Shown here piece after piece: positions 16,863-25,173 of a stretch of DNA of 64,000 nucleotides (position 1 is the first letter of the stretch; each line of letters begins with the position of its first letter). Position numbers and translations under genes: made by a program. This DNA comes from Bacteroides sp. Marseille-P3684 (GTDB lineage Bacteria; Bacteroidota; Bacteroidia; Bacteroidales; Bacteroidaceae), in NCBI RefSeq assembly GCF_900291465.1, contig NZ_LT985808.1, positions 1,253,871-1,317,870 of the forward strand, in the 5' to 3' direction. The notes beneath the pieces are model-generated. The model did not search any database. It was not told where the DNA came from and worked only from the letters and a program-made list of their open reading frames with translations.

Positions 16863-19307
16863 ATGACGATAAAGAAACTGTTAATGACCGCCGCATGGGG
16901 GCTGACGCTTCTCCCTCTGCAGGCACAGGAGTACAAGCTGTGGTACGACCAGCCGGCGCATGTCTGGACGGAAGCCCTTCCGTTGGGTAACGGACGTCTG
17001 GGCGCGATGCTCTACGGCAACCCCGCAGCCGAGCAGCTCCAGCTCAACGAAGAGACCATCTGGGCAGGACGCCCGAACAACAACCCCAGTCCCGAAGCGC
17101 GGGAGTGGTTGCCCAAGATACGCGAGCTCGTGCTGGCGGGGAAGTACAAGGAGGCACAGGACCTGTGCACGGCACATGTCAAGTCGAAGACCAATCAGGG
17201 CATGCCTTACCAGCCCTTCGGCGACTTGCGGTTGAACTTCCCCGGACACACCCGCTACACCAACTACTATCGCGAGCTGAGCCTGGACTCCGCCCGTGCT
17301 GTGGTGCGCTACGAGGTCGACGGGGTACGCTTCCAACGCGAGACGTTCACTTCGTTTCCCGACCAGGTTGTCATCACCCGTGTGACGGCAAGCCAGCCCG
17401 GGAGGGTGACGTTCAATGCGACCATGACCAGTCCGCACCAGGACGTCATCATTACCTCCGAGGGCAATGACATCACGCTGGAAGGAGTCTCTTCGCTCCA
17501 CGAGGCGCTCAAGGGCAAGGTGCAGTTCCAGGGACGCACGACCGTGAAGACCCGGGGTGGCGTGGTGACCAACCGCGACGGAGTCCTGACGGTGGAGCAT
17601 GCCGATGAGGCTATCATCTACACGTCCATCGGGACGAACTTCAACAACTACAAGGACATCACGGGAGACTACATCGCCCGTGCCAAGGACTACCTGGCGA
17701 AGGCTGTCGGCAAGGACTATGCCGATGCCAAGGACCGTCATGTGAAATACTACGAGCAGTTCCAGAACCGTACTTCTCTCCATCTGGGCGAAGACCGTTA
17801 TGCCGACGTCCCGACGGACAAGCGGGTGGAGAACTTCAAGCAGACCAACGACGCCTTCCTCGTGGCGACCTACTTCAAGTTCGGGCGCTACCTGCTCATC
17901 TGCTCTTCGCAGCCCGGCGGACAGCCTGCCAACCTGCAAGGCATCTGGAACGACAAGCTCTTCCCCTCGTGGGACAGCAAGTATACCTGCAACATCAACC
18001 TGGAAATGAACTACTGGCCGGCGGAAGTCACCAATCTGACCGACCTCAACGAGCCCCTCTTCCGCCTCATCCGCGAGGTGAGCGAGACCGGCAAGGAGAG
18101 TGCGCAGGTGATGTACGGCTCCGACGGCTGGGTGCTCCATCACAACACCGACATCTGGCGCGTGACGGGTGCCATCGACAATTCTCCTTCGGGCATGTGG
18201 GCTTCGGGCGGCGCATGGCTGTGCCAGCATCTGTGGCAACACTACCTCTACACCGGGGACGAGGAGTTCCTGCGCAAGGCTTATCCCATCCTGAAGGGGG
18301 CTGCCCTCTTCTTCGACCAGGTGATGATTAAGGAACCGACCCATGGCTGGCTGGTGATGTGTCCGAGCAATTCGCCCGAGAACACCCATGCCGGGAGCGA
18401 CAACAAGGCTACGACGGCAGCCGGCTGTACGATGGACAACCAGCTGGTGTTCGACTTGTGGCACGCCGTCATCCGTTCGTCGGAGATTCTAGGTGAGGAC
18501 GCCGACTATGCCGCCCACCTGAAGAGCCGCCTGACCGAGCTGCCCCCGATGCAGGTGGGCCGTTGGGGACAGTTGCAGGAGTGGATGTTCGACTGGGACA
18601 ACCCCGACGACCAGCATCGCCACGTGTCACATCTCTACGGACTTTTCCCCAGCAACCAGATTTCTCCTTACCGCACGCCGGAGCTGTTCGATGCGGCACG
18701 TACGTCGCTCATCCACCGGGGAGACCCCTCGACGGGATGGAGCATGGGGTGGAAGGTCTGCCTTTGGGCACGTCTGCTCGACGGTGACCATGCCTACAAG
18801 CTCATCACCGACCAGCTGACGCTCGTGCGCAACGAGAAGAAGAAGGGTGGTACGTATCCGAACCTCTTTGATGCGCATCCGCCTTTCCAGATTGACGGCA
18901 ACTTCGGTTGTACCGCCGGTATCGTCGAGATGCTGATGCAGAGCTACGACGGCTTCATCTACCTGTTGCCCGCCCTGCCTTCCGTGTGGAAAGAAGGAGA
19001 GGTGAAGGGACTGGTGGCACGCGGAGGCTTCGAGCTGGACATTACCTGGAAAGAAGGCAAGGTGAGCCGTCTGGTGGTGAAGTCGCGCTTGGGAGGCAAC
19101 TGCCGCCTGCGTTCGCTCAACCGCCTCTCGGGCAAGGGCCTCTCGAAGGGAAGAGGGGAGAATGACAATCCGCTCTATGCCGTCGACCCGGTCGCCGCAC
19201 CTCTTATTAACAAGGAGGCGAAGCTTAATCCCGTGGAGCTGAAGAAGACCTACCTCTACGACTTGAAGACCGAGCCGGGCGGAGAGTACGTCCTCCTTGG
19301 AAAGTGA
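16863..19307 (+). CDS. GH95 alpha-L-fucosidase / alpha-L-galactosidase
   Basis: 814 residues with signal peptide (L-P-L-Q-A-Q). GH95 landmarks in order are: L-P-L-G-N-G-R-L-G-A-M (about 38), L-N-E-E-T-I-W-A-G-R-P (about 60), Q-P-F-G-D-L, Q-P-A-N-L-Q-G-I-W-N-D (about 350), N-I-N-L-E-M-N-Y-W-P-A-E, N-T-D-I-W-R-V-T-G, S-M-G-W-K-V-C-L-W-A-R and D-G-N-F-G-C-T-A-G-I. The Asn/Asp pairs in the N-L-E-M-N and later words belong to the family's inverting site. GH95 enzymes remove alpha-1,2-L-fucose or L-galactose. In rhamnogalacturonan-II context an alpha-L-galactosidase is the likelier role (inference from neighbours). Confidence 0.9.
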   Translation: MTIKKLLMTAAWGLTLLPLQAQEYKLWYDQPAHVWTEALPLGNGRLGAMLYGNPAAEQLQLNEETIWAGRPNNNPSPEAREWLPKIRELVLAGKYKEAQDLCTAHVKSKTNQGMPYQPFGDLRLNFPGHTRYTNYYRELSLDSARAVVRYEVDGVRFQRETFTSFPDQVVITRVTASQPGRVTFNATMTSPHQDVIITSEGNDITLEGVSSLHEALKGKVQFQGRTTVKTRGGVVTNRDGVLTVEHADEAIIYTSIGTNFNNYKDITGDYIARAKDYLAKAVGKDYADAKDRHVKYYEQFQNRTSLHLGEDRYADVPTDKRVENFKQTNDAFLVATYFKFGRYLLICSSQPGGQPANLQGIWNDKLFPSWDSKYTCNINLEMNYWPAEVTNLTDLNEPLFRLIREVSETGKESAQVMYGSDGWVLHHNTDIWRVTGAIDNSPSGMWASGGAWLCQHLWQHYLYTGDEEFLRKAYPILKGAALFFDQVMIKEPTHGWLVMCPSNSPENTHAGSDNKATTAAGCTMDNQLVFDLWHAVIRSSEILGEDADYAAHLKSRLTELPPMQVGRWGQLQEWMFDWDNPDDQHRHVSHLYGLFPSNQISPYRTPELFDAARTSLIHRGDPSTGWSMGWKVCLWARLLDGDHAYKLITDQLTLVRNEKKKGGTYPNLFDAHPPFQIDGNFGCTAGIVEMLMQSYDGFIYLLPALPSVWKEGEVKGLVARGGFELDITWKEGKVSRLVVKSRLGGNCRLRSLNRLSGKGLSKGRGENDNPLYAVDPVAAPLINKEAKLNPVELKKTYLYDLKTEPGGEYVLLGK

Positions 19308-19368
19308 ACGGACGGGAAAGCCCCCGCTGACAAGCAATCAATAATCACTTAACACACATACAAACACT

Positions 19369-20811
19369 ATGAAAAAGATTTCAATCTTGACGATGCTCTT
19401 CCTCTTCGTTGCAGGAAGTCTGTTCGCCGAAGACGAACCCCAAGTGTATCTGCCGTGGCAGAACGGCAAGCTCCAAGTGTCCGACAACGGACGCTACCTG
19501 CAGCACGAGAACGGTACGCCCTTCTTCTGGATGGGAGAGACCGGATGGTTGCTCCCCGAGAAGCTGAACCGTGACGAGGCTGCCTATTACCTGACCAAGT
19601 GCCGTGAGGCTGGTTACAACGTCGTGCAGGTGCAGACGGTCAACGCCGTGCCTGCCATGAACTTCTACGGGCAGTATTCCTTCCCCGACGGATTCAACTT
19701 CAAGGACATCAACAAGAAGGGCGTCTATGGCTACTGGGACCACATGGACTACATCATCAAGACGGCCGAGCAGAACGGCATCTACATCGGCATGGTCTGC
19801 ATCTGGGGCGGACTGGTGAAAGCCGGGCTGATGAACGAGAAGGAGGCGGAAGCCTACGGTAAGTTCCTTGCCGAGCGTTACAAGGACTCGCCCAACATCA
19901 TCTGGTTCATCGGTGGCGACATTCGCGGCGATGTGAAGACCGAGGTGTGGGAGACCCTTGCCCGTACCATCAAGTCCATTGACAAGAATCACCTGATGAC
20001 CTTCCACCCCTTCGGACGCACCAGCTCCATCTACTGGTTCCATGATGCCGACTGGTTGGACTTCAACATGTTCCAGAGCGGACACCGTCGTTATGACCAG
20101 ACCCGTGGAGACGGCGACAACACGGCTGAGGCAGCTGTGGCTGAAGACAACTGGCGCTATGTGGAGGCTGCGCTTGCCAAGACTCCTGCCAAGCCCGTCA
20201 TCGACGGAGAACCCAGCTACGAAGAGATTCCGCAGGGACTGCATGACCCCAGCGAACCCTGGTGGAAAGCACCCGACGTCCGCCGTTACGCCTATTGGTC
20301 GGTATTCGCCGGTTCGTTCGGACACACCTACGGGCACAACTCCATCATGCAGATGGTGAAGCCTGCCACCAACGGCGGTTACGGTGCTACCAAGACCTGG
20401 TATGATGCCTTGAAGGACCCCGGCTTCAACCAGATGAAGCATGTGAAGAACCTCATGCTTTCGTTCCCCTTCTTCGAGCGCGTGCCCGACCAGAGCGTCA
20501 TCTCCGGAGAGAACGGCTTCCGCTATGACCGCGCCATTGCCACCCGTGGCAACGACTACCTCCTGGTCTACACTTACACCAACCGTCCGATGGACATCGA
20601 CCTGAGCAAAATCAGTGGTGCGAAGAAGAACGTGTGGTGGTACAGCCCCGTGGACGGCTCGCTGGAATATGTCGGTGAGTTCGACAGCAAGGTGCAGCAC
20701 TTCAACTACGACGGTGCCTACGGAGCCGCCAACGACCATGTGCTCATTGCCGTGGACGCTGCCAAGGACTACATTCACAAGGACTGGACGAAACTTCCGA
20801 CAAAGAACTAA
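19369..20811 (+). CDS. GH140-like apiosidase (DUF4038 plus C-terminal domain)
   Basis: 480 residues with signal peptide (G-S-L-F-A-E). Residues about 35-370 form the DUF4038 TIM-barrel: F-F-W-M-G-E-T-G-W, Y-N-V-V-Q-V-Q, W-D-H-M-D-Y-I-I-K, I-W-F-I-G-G-D-I-R-G, M-T-F-H-P-F-G-R-T-S and I-D-G-E-P-S-Y-E-E-I. The latter carries a likely catalytic Glu, and Y-G-H-N-S follows. The final 90 residues are the small beta domain often labelled collagen-binding-like. GH140 was founded on B. thetaiotaomicron BT1012, which cuts the apiose-galacturonan linkage in rhamnogalacturonan-II. It ends 3 bp before the next ATG. Confidence 0.85.
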   Translation: MKKISILTMLFLFVAGSLFAEDEPQVYLPWQNGKLQVSDNGRYLQHENGTPFFWMGETGWLLPEKLNRDEAAYYLTKCREAGYNVVQVQTVNAVPAMNFYGQYSFPDGFNFKDINKKGVYGYWDHMDYIIKTAEQNGIYIGMVCIWGGLVKAGLMNEKEAEAYGKFLAERYKDSPNIIWFIGGDIRGDVKTEVWETLARTIKSIDKNHLMTFHPFGRTSSIYWFHDADWLDFNMFQSGHRRYDQTRGDGDNTAEAAVAEDNWRYVEAALAKTPAKPVIDGEPSYEEIPQGLHDPSEPWWKAPDVRRYAYWSVFAGSFGHTYGHNSIMQMVKPATNGGYGATKTWYDALKDPGFNQMKHVKNLMLSFPFFERVPDQSVISGENGFRYDRAIATRGNDYLLVYTYTNRPMDIDLSKISGAKKNVWWYSPVDGSLEYVGEFDSKVQHFNYDGAYGAANDHVLIAVDAAKDYIHKDWTKLPTKN

Positions 20812-20814
20812 GTT

Positions 20815-23800
20815 ATGAGAACCAACAGATACAAAGCCCTTCTGGTCGCTTTCCTGCTGGCTGTAGGCATGCAGGCGGGAGTCAAGACTACCCGCCTGCT
20901 CACCGAGGGGCAGACTTCGCCGCTGAGCATCGAGAGTGAGCGTCCGCGCCTGAGCTGGGTCATCGAGTCGGATGCCCAGGGCGTGATGCAGCAAGGCTAC
21001 CACATCCTGGTGGCAAGCTCGCTCGAGAAGCTGGCAGCCGGTGAAGGCGACCTGTGGGATTCGGGACGGGTGGACTCCGACCAATCCCTCTATGTACCTT
21101 ACGGAGGCAAGCCGCTGACGAGCAACCAGCGTTGCTTCTGGAAGGTGAAGGTCTACACCACAAATGGTGAAACGGAATGGAGCGAACCGGCTTCATGGGG
21201 CATGGGACTGCTGGGAGAGACCCACTGGTCCGGCCGTTGGATAGGCTGGGATGCACCCTTTGCCTGGGACAAGGAGGTGACACACAGTCGGCTGAGCGCA
21301 CGCTATCTCCGCACGGAGTTCAAGGCGAAAGCCGGCATCAAGCGTGCCACCCTGCACATCTCCGGTCTGGGGCTTTACGAACTGTTCATCAACGGCAGGC
21401 AGGTGGGCGACCAGGTGTTGGCTCCCGCACCGACGGATTACCGGCGTACGGTGCTCTACAACTCGTTCGACGTGACCTCTATGCTGGCCGCCGACAACGC
21501 CATCGGCGTGGTCCTGGGCAACGGACGTCACTACACCATGCGCCAGAACTACAAGCCTTACAAGATTGTGCAGTTCGGCTATCCCAAGATGAGGCTGAAC
21601 CTCATCATCGAGTATGCCGACGGGACGAAACAGACCGTGAGCAGCAACGAGAAGGACTGGAAGCTGACCGGCGACGGTCCCATCCGCAGCAACAACGAAT
21701 ACGACGGTGAGGAGTACGACGCCCGCAAGGAGCTGGGCGCATGGACGACTGTCGGCTATGACGACAGCCAGTGGCTGACCGCACAGCGTGTGGCTCTTCC
21801 CTACGGAAGCCTGCATGGCGCACAGTCGCCCAACATGAAGGTGATGGACCGGTTGAAGGCAGTGTCCATCAAGCAGTACGGCGACCGCTACATCGTCGAC
21901 TTCGGACAGAACCTTTCCGGTTGGGTGCGCATGAAGGTGCGTGGCGGAGCGGAGGGAGACACCATCCGTCTGCGTTATGCCGAGCTGCTGACGGCTGACG
22001 GCAAACAGCTCAACGTGGCTGGCTTCCGCGATGCACAAAGCACCGATACCTACATCTGCAACGGACGCGAGAACGGACGCGAATGGTCGCCCCGCTTCAC
22101 TTCACACGGTTTCCGCTACATCGAGGTGACCGGCTACAAGCAGCCCCGTCTGGAAGACTTCACCGCCGAGCTGATTTACGACGAGATGGAGAACACGGGC
22201 ACCTTCGAGTGCTCCAATCCGCTGTTCAACCAGATTTTCCGCAACGCCTGGTGGGGCATCGCCTCCAACTACAAGGGCATGCCCGTCGACTGTCCGCAGC
22301 GCAACGAACGGCAGCCCTGGCTGGGAGACCGCACGATGACCTCCTGGAGCGAGAGCTACCTCTTCGGTAACCACCTACTCTATGCCAAGTGGATGAAGGA
22401 CATCTGCGACTCGCAGCGTGAAGACGGCAGTCTGCCCGACATGTCCCCGGCCTACTATAACTATTACACCGACGACATCACGTGGCCCGTGGCATTGCCC
22501 GTCATCTGCGACATGCTCTACGAACAGTACGGGGACATCCGCCCCATTGCCGACAGCTATGCCGTGATGGTGAAGTGGATGGCTTACATGAAGAAGGAAT
22601 ACGTCAATGAGAAAGGCTTGCTGGGCAAGTACAAGTTCGGAGACTGGTGCATGCCGCCCGAGGCTCCGGAGCTCATCCACAGCAACGACCCTGCCCGTCA
22701 GACTGACAAGGGTCTCATCGTGACGGCCTATTACTACAAGACCTTGTCTCTGATGGCGAAGTTCTCCCGTCTGCTGGGTCACGAAGCCGAGGCACAGGCA
22801 TACGAGAAGGAGGGCGCTCTCGTACGGACCAGTTTCAACGAGGCTTACCTCACGGTGAAGAAGGGCACTTCGCCTGCACCGGGACACTGGCTCTATCCGG
22901 ACAGCATCTTCTACGGCAACAATACGGTGACGGCAAACGTCCTGCCGCTTGCGTTTGGCATGGTGCCCGACGAGTACCGCGGGGAGGTGGAGAAGAACAT
23001 CATCACCCGCATCAATGCCGACAAGGAGCATGTGAGCTGGGGCATCATCGGCGGTTCGTGGATTATGCGCGAGCTGAGCCGCATGGGACGTGGCGACGTG
23101 GCGTATGTCGTCAACAACCAGAAGACGTACCCGAGCTTCGGTTACATGCTGGCGAACGGGGCGACCACAATCTGGGAGCTCTGGAACGGAGACAAGGCAA
23201 GCCCGAAGATGAACAGCGCCAACCACGTGATGCAGCTCGGCGACCTGCTGATGTGGTACTATGCGGACCTGGCAGGCATCGCTCCGGCAAAGCCCGGCTA
23301 CAAGGAGATACGCATGGCACCCGACTTCTCCATCGAGGAGCTGGACGCCGTGAATGCGTCTTACCGGACACCCTACGGTACCGTCGTCAGCCGGTGGAAG
23401 AAAGACCTGATGCACCTCACGTGGGACATTACCGTTCCCTGCAACACCACGGCATGGGTCTATCTGCCTACGCACGATGCACAGGCTGTCGTATCGGACG
23501 GGGTGACTTACGTCCGCAACGAAGGCAACCGCTCCGTGTGGCGTGTCGGACCGGGTGTGCATCACCTGAACGTCCGCATCGACCCGACGCTGGGCAAAGA
23601 CAAGCAGGGGATTGTGGAGACGCAGTTCCTCTATGAGTCGGCACCTTTCCCGCAGGCACACTCGGCAAGCATCGCCGAAACACCGCAGGGCGACCTCGTG
23701 GCAACCTACTTCGGCGGAACGAAGGAGCGCAACCCGGATGTCTGCATCTGGGTGAGCCGGAAGCCGAAGGGAGCTGCAGAGTGGACCGCCCCCGTACAGG

Positions 23801-24666
23801 TGGCAGACGGCATCATCAGTGCCACCGAGCGGAAAGCCTGCTGGAACCCCGTCCTCTTCCAGATGCCCGGCAAGAAGGGCGAGCTGCTCTTGTTCTATAA
23901 GGTAGGCAAGAACGTGGCTGACTGGAAGGCTTACATCATCCGTTCCAAAGACGGAGGAAAGACCTGGAGCAAACCTGAAGCCATGCCGGAAGGTTTCCTC
24001 GGCCCGTCGAAGAACAAGCCTGAATATGTGGACGGACGCATCATCTGCCCGAGCAGTACCGAAGGGTCAGGCGGATGGCGCATCCACTTCGAGATTTCCG
24101 ACGACGGCGGCCACACCTGGCGCAAGGTCGGTCCGGTGGAAGCCGAACTGTCCGTCCCGACGCAGTTCCGCAAGCCGGGAGCAGCCAATACCGACGACAT
24201 GGAAGCCGGTGAAGCCATCGAGGGAGAAGGCGCGAAGCCTGTCTACTGCATCCAGCCGAGCATCCTCCGTCACAAGGACGGCCGTCTGCAGGTGGTCTGC
24301 CGGACGCGCAACGCCAAGATAGCCACCAGCTGGAGCAGCGACAACGGAGAGACGTGGAGCAAAGTGACCCTGCTCGACATCGAGAGCAATAACTCCGGCA
24401 TCGACGCCGTGACGCTGAAAGACGGACGTCACGTGATGGTCTACAACAACTTCGAGACTATTCCCGGTACGCCGAAGGGCGCCCGCACGCCGCTGAGTGT
24501 CGCCCTGTCGGACGACGGCATCCATTGGCAGCACGTCATCACGCTCGAAGACAGTCCCGTGAGTCAGTATTCTTACCCGGCTGTCATCCAAGGGAAGGAC
24601 GGCAAGGTGCACGTGGTCTACACCTGGCGCCGCCAACGCATCAAGTACGCGGCATTGGAACTCTGA
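20815..24666 (+). CDS. GH78 rhamnosidase fused to C-terminal BNR/Asp-box propeller
   Basis: 1283 residues, signal peptide at 1-20. Residues about 20-920 repeat the full GH78 domain order (R-L-S-W-V-I near 44, H-I-S-G-L-G-L-Y-E-L-F-I-N-G near 180, V-D-F-G-Q-N-L-S-G near 360, D-C-P-Q-R-N-E-R-Q-P-W at 492). From about residue 933 a second enzyme begins. It has A-H-S-A-S-I-A-E-T, Y-F-G-G-T-K-E-R-N-P-D and four Asp-boxes (S-K-D-G-G-K-T-W, S-D-D-G-G-H-T-W, S-S-D-N-G-E-T-W, L-S-D-D-G-I-H-W), as in sialidase-like BNR_2 propellers. Rhamnogalacturonan-II chain C is Rha linked to Kdo, a 2-keto-3-deoxy sugar like sialic acid. A single protein removing both sugars is an attractive reading (inference). Confidence 0.8.
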   Translation: MRTNRYKALLVAFLLAVGMQAGVKTTRLLTEGQTSPLSIESERPRLSWVIESDAQGVMQQGYHILVASSLEKLAAGEGDLWDSGRVDSDQSLYVPYGGKPLTSNQRCFWKVKVYTTNGETEWSEPASWGMGLLGETHWSGRWIGWDAPFAWDKEVTHSRLSARYLRTEFKAKAGIKRATLHISGLGLYELFINGRQVGDQVLAPAPTDYRRTVLYNSFDVTSMLAADNAIGVVLGNGRHYTMRQNYKPYKIVQFGYPKMRLNLIIEYADGTKQTVSSNEKDWKLTGDGPIRSNNEYDGEEYDARKELGAWTTVGYDDSQWLTAQRVALPYGSLHGAQSPNMKVMDRLKAVSIKQYGDRYIVDFGQNLSGWVRMKVRGGAEGDTIRLRYAELLTADGKQLNVAGFRDAQSTDTYICNGRENGREWSPRFTSHGFRYIEVTGYKQPRLEDFTAELIYDEMENTGTFECSNPLFNQIFRNAWWGIASNYKGMPVDCPQRNERQPWLGDRTMTSWSESYLFGNHLLYAKWMKDICDSQREDGSLPDMSPAYYNYYTDDITWPVALPVICDMLYEQYGDIRPIADSYAVMVKWMAYMKKEYVNEKGLLGKYKFGDWCMPPEAPELIHSNDPARQTDKGLIVTAYYYKTLSLMAKFSRLLGHEAEAQAYEKEGALVRTSFNEAYLTVKKGTSPAPGHWLYPDSIFYGNNTVTANVLPLAFGMVPDEYRGEVEKNIITRINADKEHVSWGIIGGSWIMRELSRMGRGDVAYVVNNQKTYPSFGYMLANGATTIWELWNGDKASPKMNSANHVMQLGDLLMWYYADLAGIAPAKPGYKEIRMAPDFSIEELDAVNASYRTPYGTVVSRWKKDLMHLTWDITVPCNTTAWVYLPTHDAQAVVSDGVTYVRNEGNRSVWRVGPGVHHLNVRIDPTLGKDKQGIVETQFLYESAPFPQAHSASIAETPQGDLVATYFGGTKERNPDVCIWVSRKPKGAAEWTAPVQVADGIISATERKACWNPVLFQMPGKKGELLLFYKVGKNVADWKAYIIRSKDGGKTWSKPEAMPEGFLGPSKNKPEYVDGRIICPSSTEGSGGWRIHFEISDDGGHTWRKVGPVEAELSVPTQFRKPGAANTDDMEAGEAIEGEGAKPVYCIQPSILRHKDGRLQVVCRTRNAKIATSWSSDNGETWSKVTLLDIESNNSGIDAVTLKDGRHVMVYNNFETIPGTPKGARTPLSVALSDDGIHWQHVITLEDSPVSQYSYPAVIQGKDGKVHVVYTWRRQRIKYAALEL

Positions 24667-24690
24667 GACGCCGCATGAACAAGGACACAG

Positions 24691-24722
24691 GAGGGTGTAT
24701 CGCAACGAAGCGATGCACCCTC
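24691..24722 (+). terminator. Terminator of the glycosidase operon
   Basis: GAGGGTGTATCG (24691-24702) pairs with CGATGCACCCTC (24711-24722) over an 8-nt loop, followed by TTTGCAT. It starts 25 bp after the last stop codon. A nearly identical hairpin stands at 33014-33050. Confidence 0.8.
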
Positions 24723-24741
24723 TTTGCATATATAGTCGGGT

Positions 24742-24918
24742 AAACACAGGCCTTCAACCGGGTAAACACAAGGGCTTGACTTGATACGCATAAGGGCTTG
24801 GCATACCAAAGTATCATACTTTGGTCTGTCAAACTACTATGTTTGTCAGGTCAAACTCATGTGTTTGTCAGGTCAAACACGTATGTTTCGTCCGTCGGAC
24901 AATTATGTTTACCGGGAG
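24742..24918. repeat. Array C: about eight 22-bp degenerate tandem units
   Basis: Units begin at 24742, 24764, 24786, 24808, 24831, 24853, 24875 and 24897. All are 22 bp except the fourth, which has one extra base. Units 5-7 read AAAC-N6-GTTT-N8, with tails GTCAGGTC, GTCAGGTC and CGTCCGTC; unit 8 has GGAC-N6-GTTT. Unit 4 is centred on a 21-bp perfect palindrome (24805-24825, centre 24815). The dyad centres therefore follow at 22-bp steps (24837.5, 24859.5, 24881.5). Units 2 and 3 share AAGGGCTTG. The array lies between the terminator of the glycosidase operon and the efflux operon promoter. Confidence 0.8.
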
Positions 24919-24953
24919 AAAGGCAGAATAATGCAGGCTGTCTCCTGTGTACT

Positions 24954-24993
24954 TGTGGAATATTTCTACAATTATCTCATCCAATATTCCACA
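24954..24993. repeat. 11-bp perfect inverted repeat upstream of the efflux operon
   Basis: TGTGGAATATT (24954-24964) is exactly inverted at 24983-24993 with an 18-bp spacer. It lies about 100 bp upstream of the promoter below, so it could be an operator for a dimeric regulator or a hairpin. Confidence 0.6.
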
Positions 24994-25094
24994 CATCATG
25001 GCGGCGCATGAAGATTGTGCTCATGAAGTCTCCAAGAAATGCTTGTTGGATAAGTTTGGCATGTGAATTGCATATTTTTATAGGATAACACTCC

Positions 25095-25123
25095 TTTGCA
25101 TGAATGGAAAAGGACTATCTTTG
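25095..25123 (+). promoter_or_regulatory. Promoter of the RND efflux operon
   Basis: TATCTTTG (25116-25123) is an exact -7 box. TTTG at 25095-25098 could be the -33 box with a 17-bp spacer, slightly shorter than the usual 19-21. It is about 50 bp upstream of the adaptor start codon. Confidence 0.6.
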
Positions 25124-25173
25124 TAAACATTGTGTGAATACATGCAACTAATATATAAATCAACACCTGTGGT

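Noticed and set aside
24742-24918. Could the 22-bp arrays be CRISPR?
   Set aside because: The units are contiguous with no unique spacers of 30 bp or more, the repeats are degenerate, and no cas gene is present.
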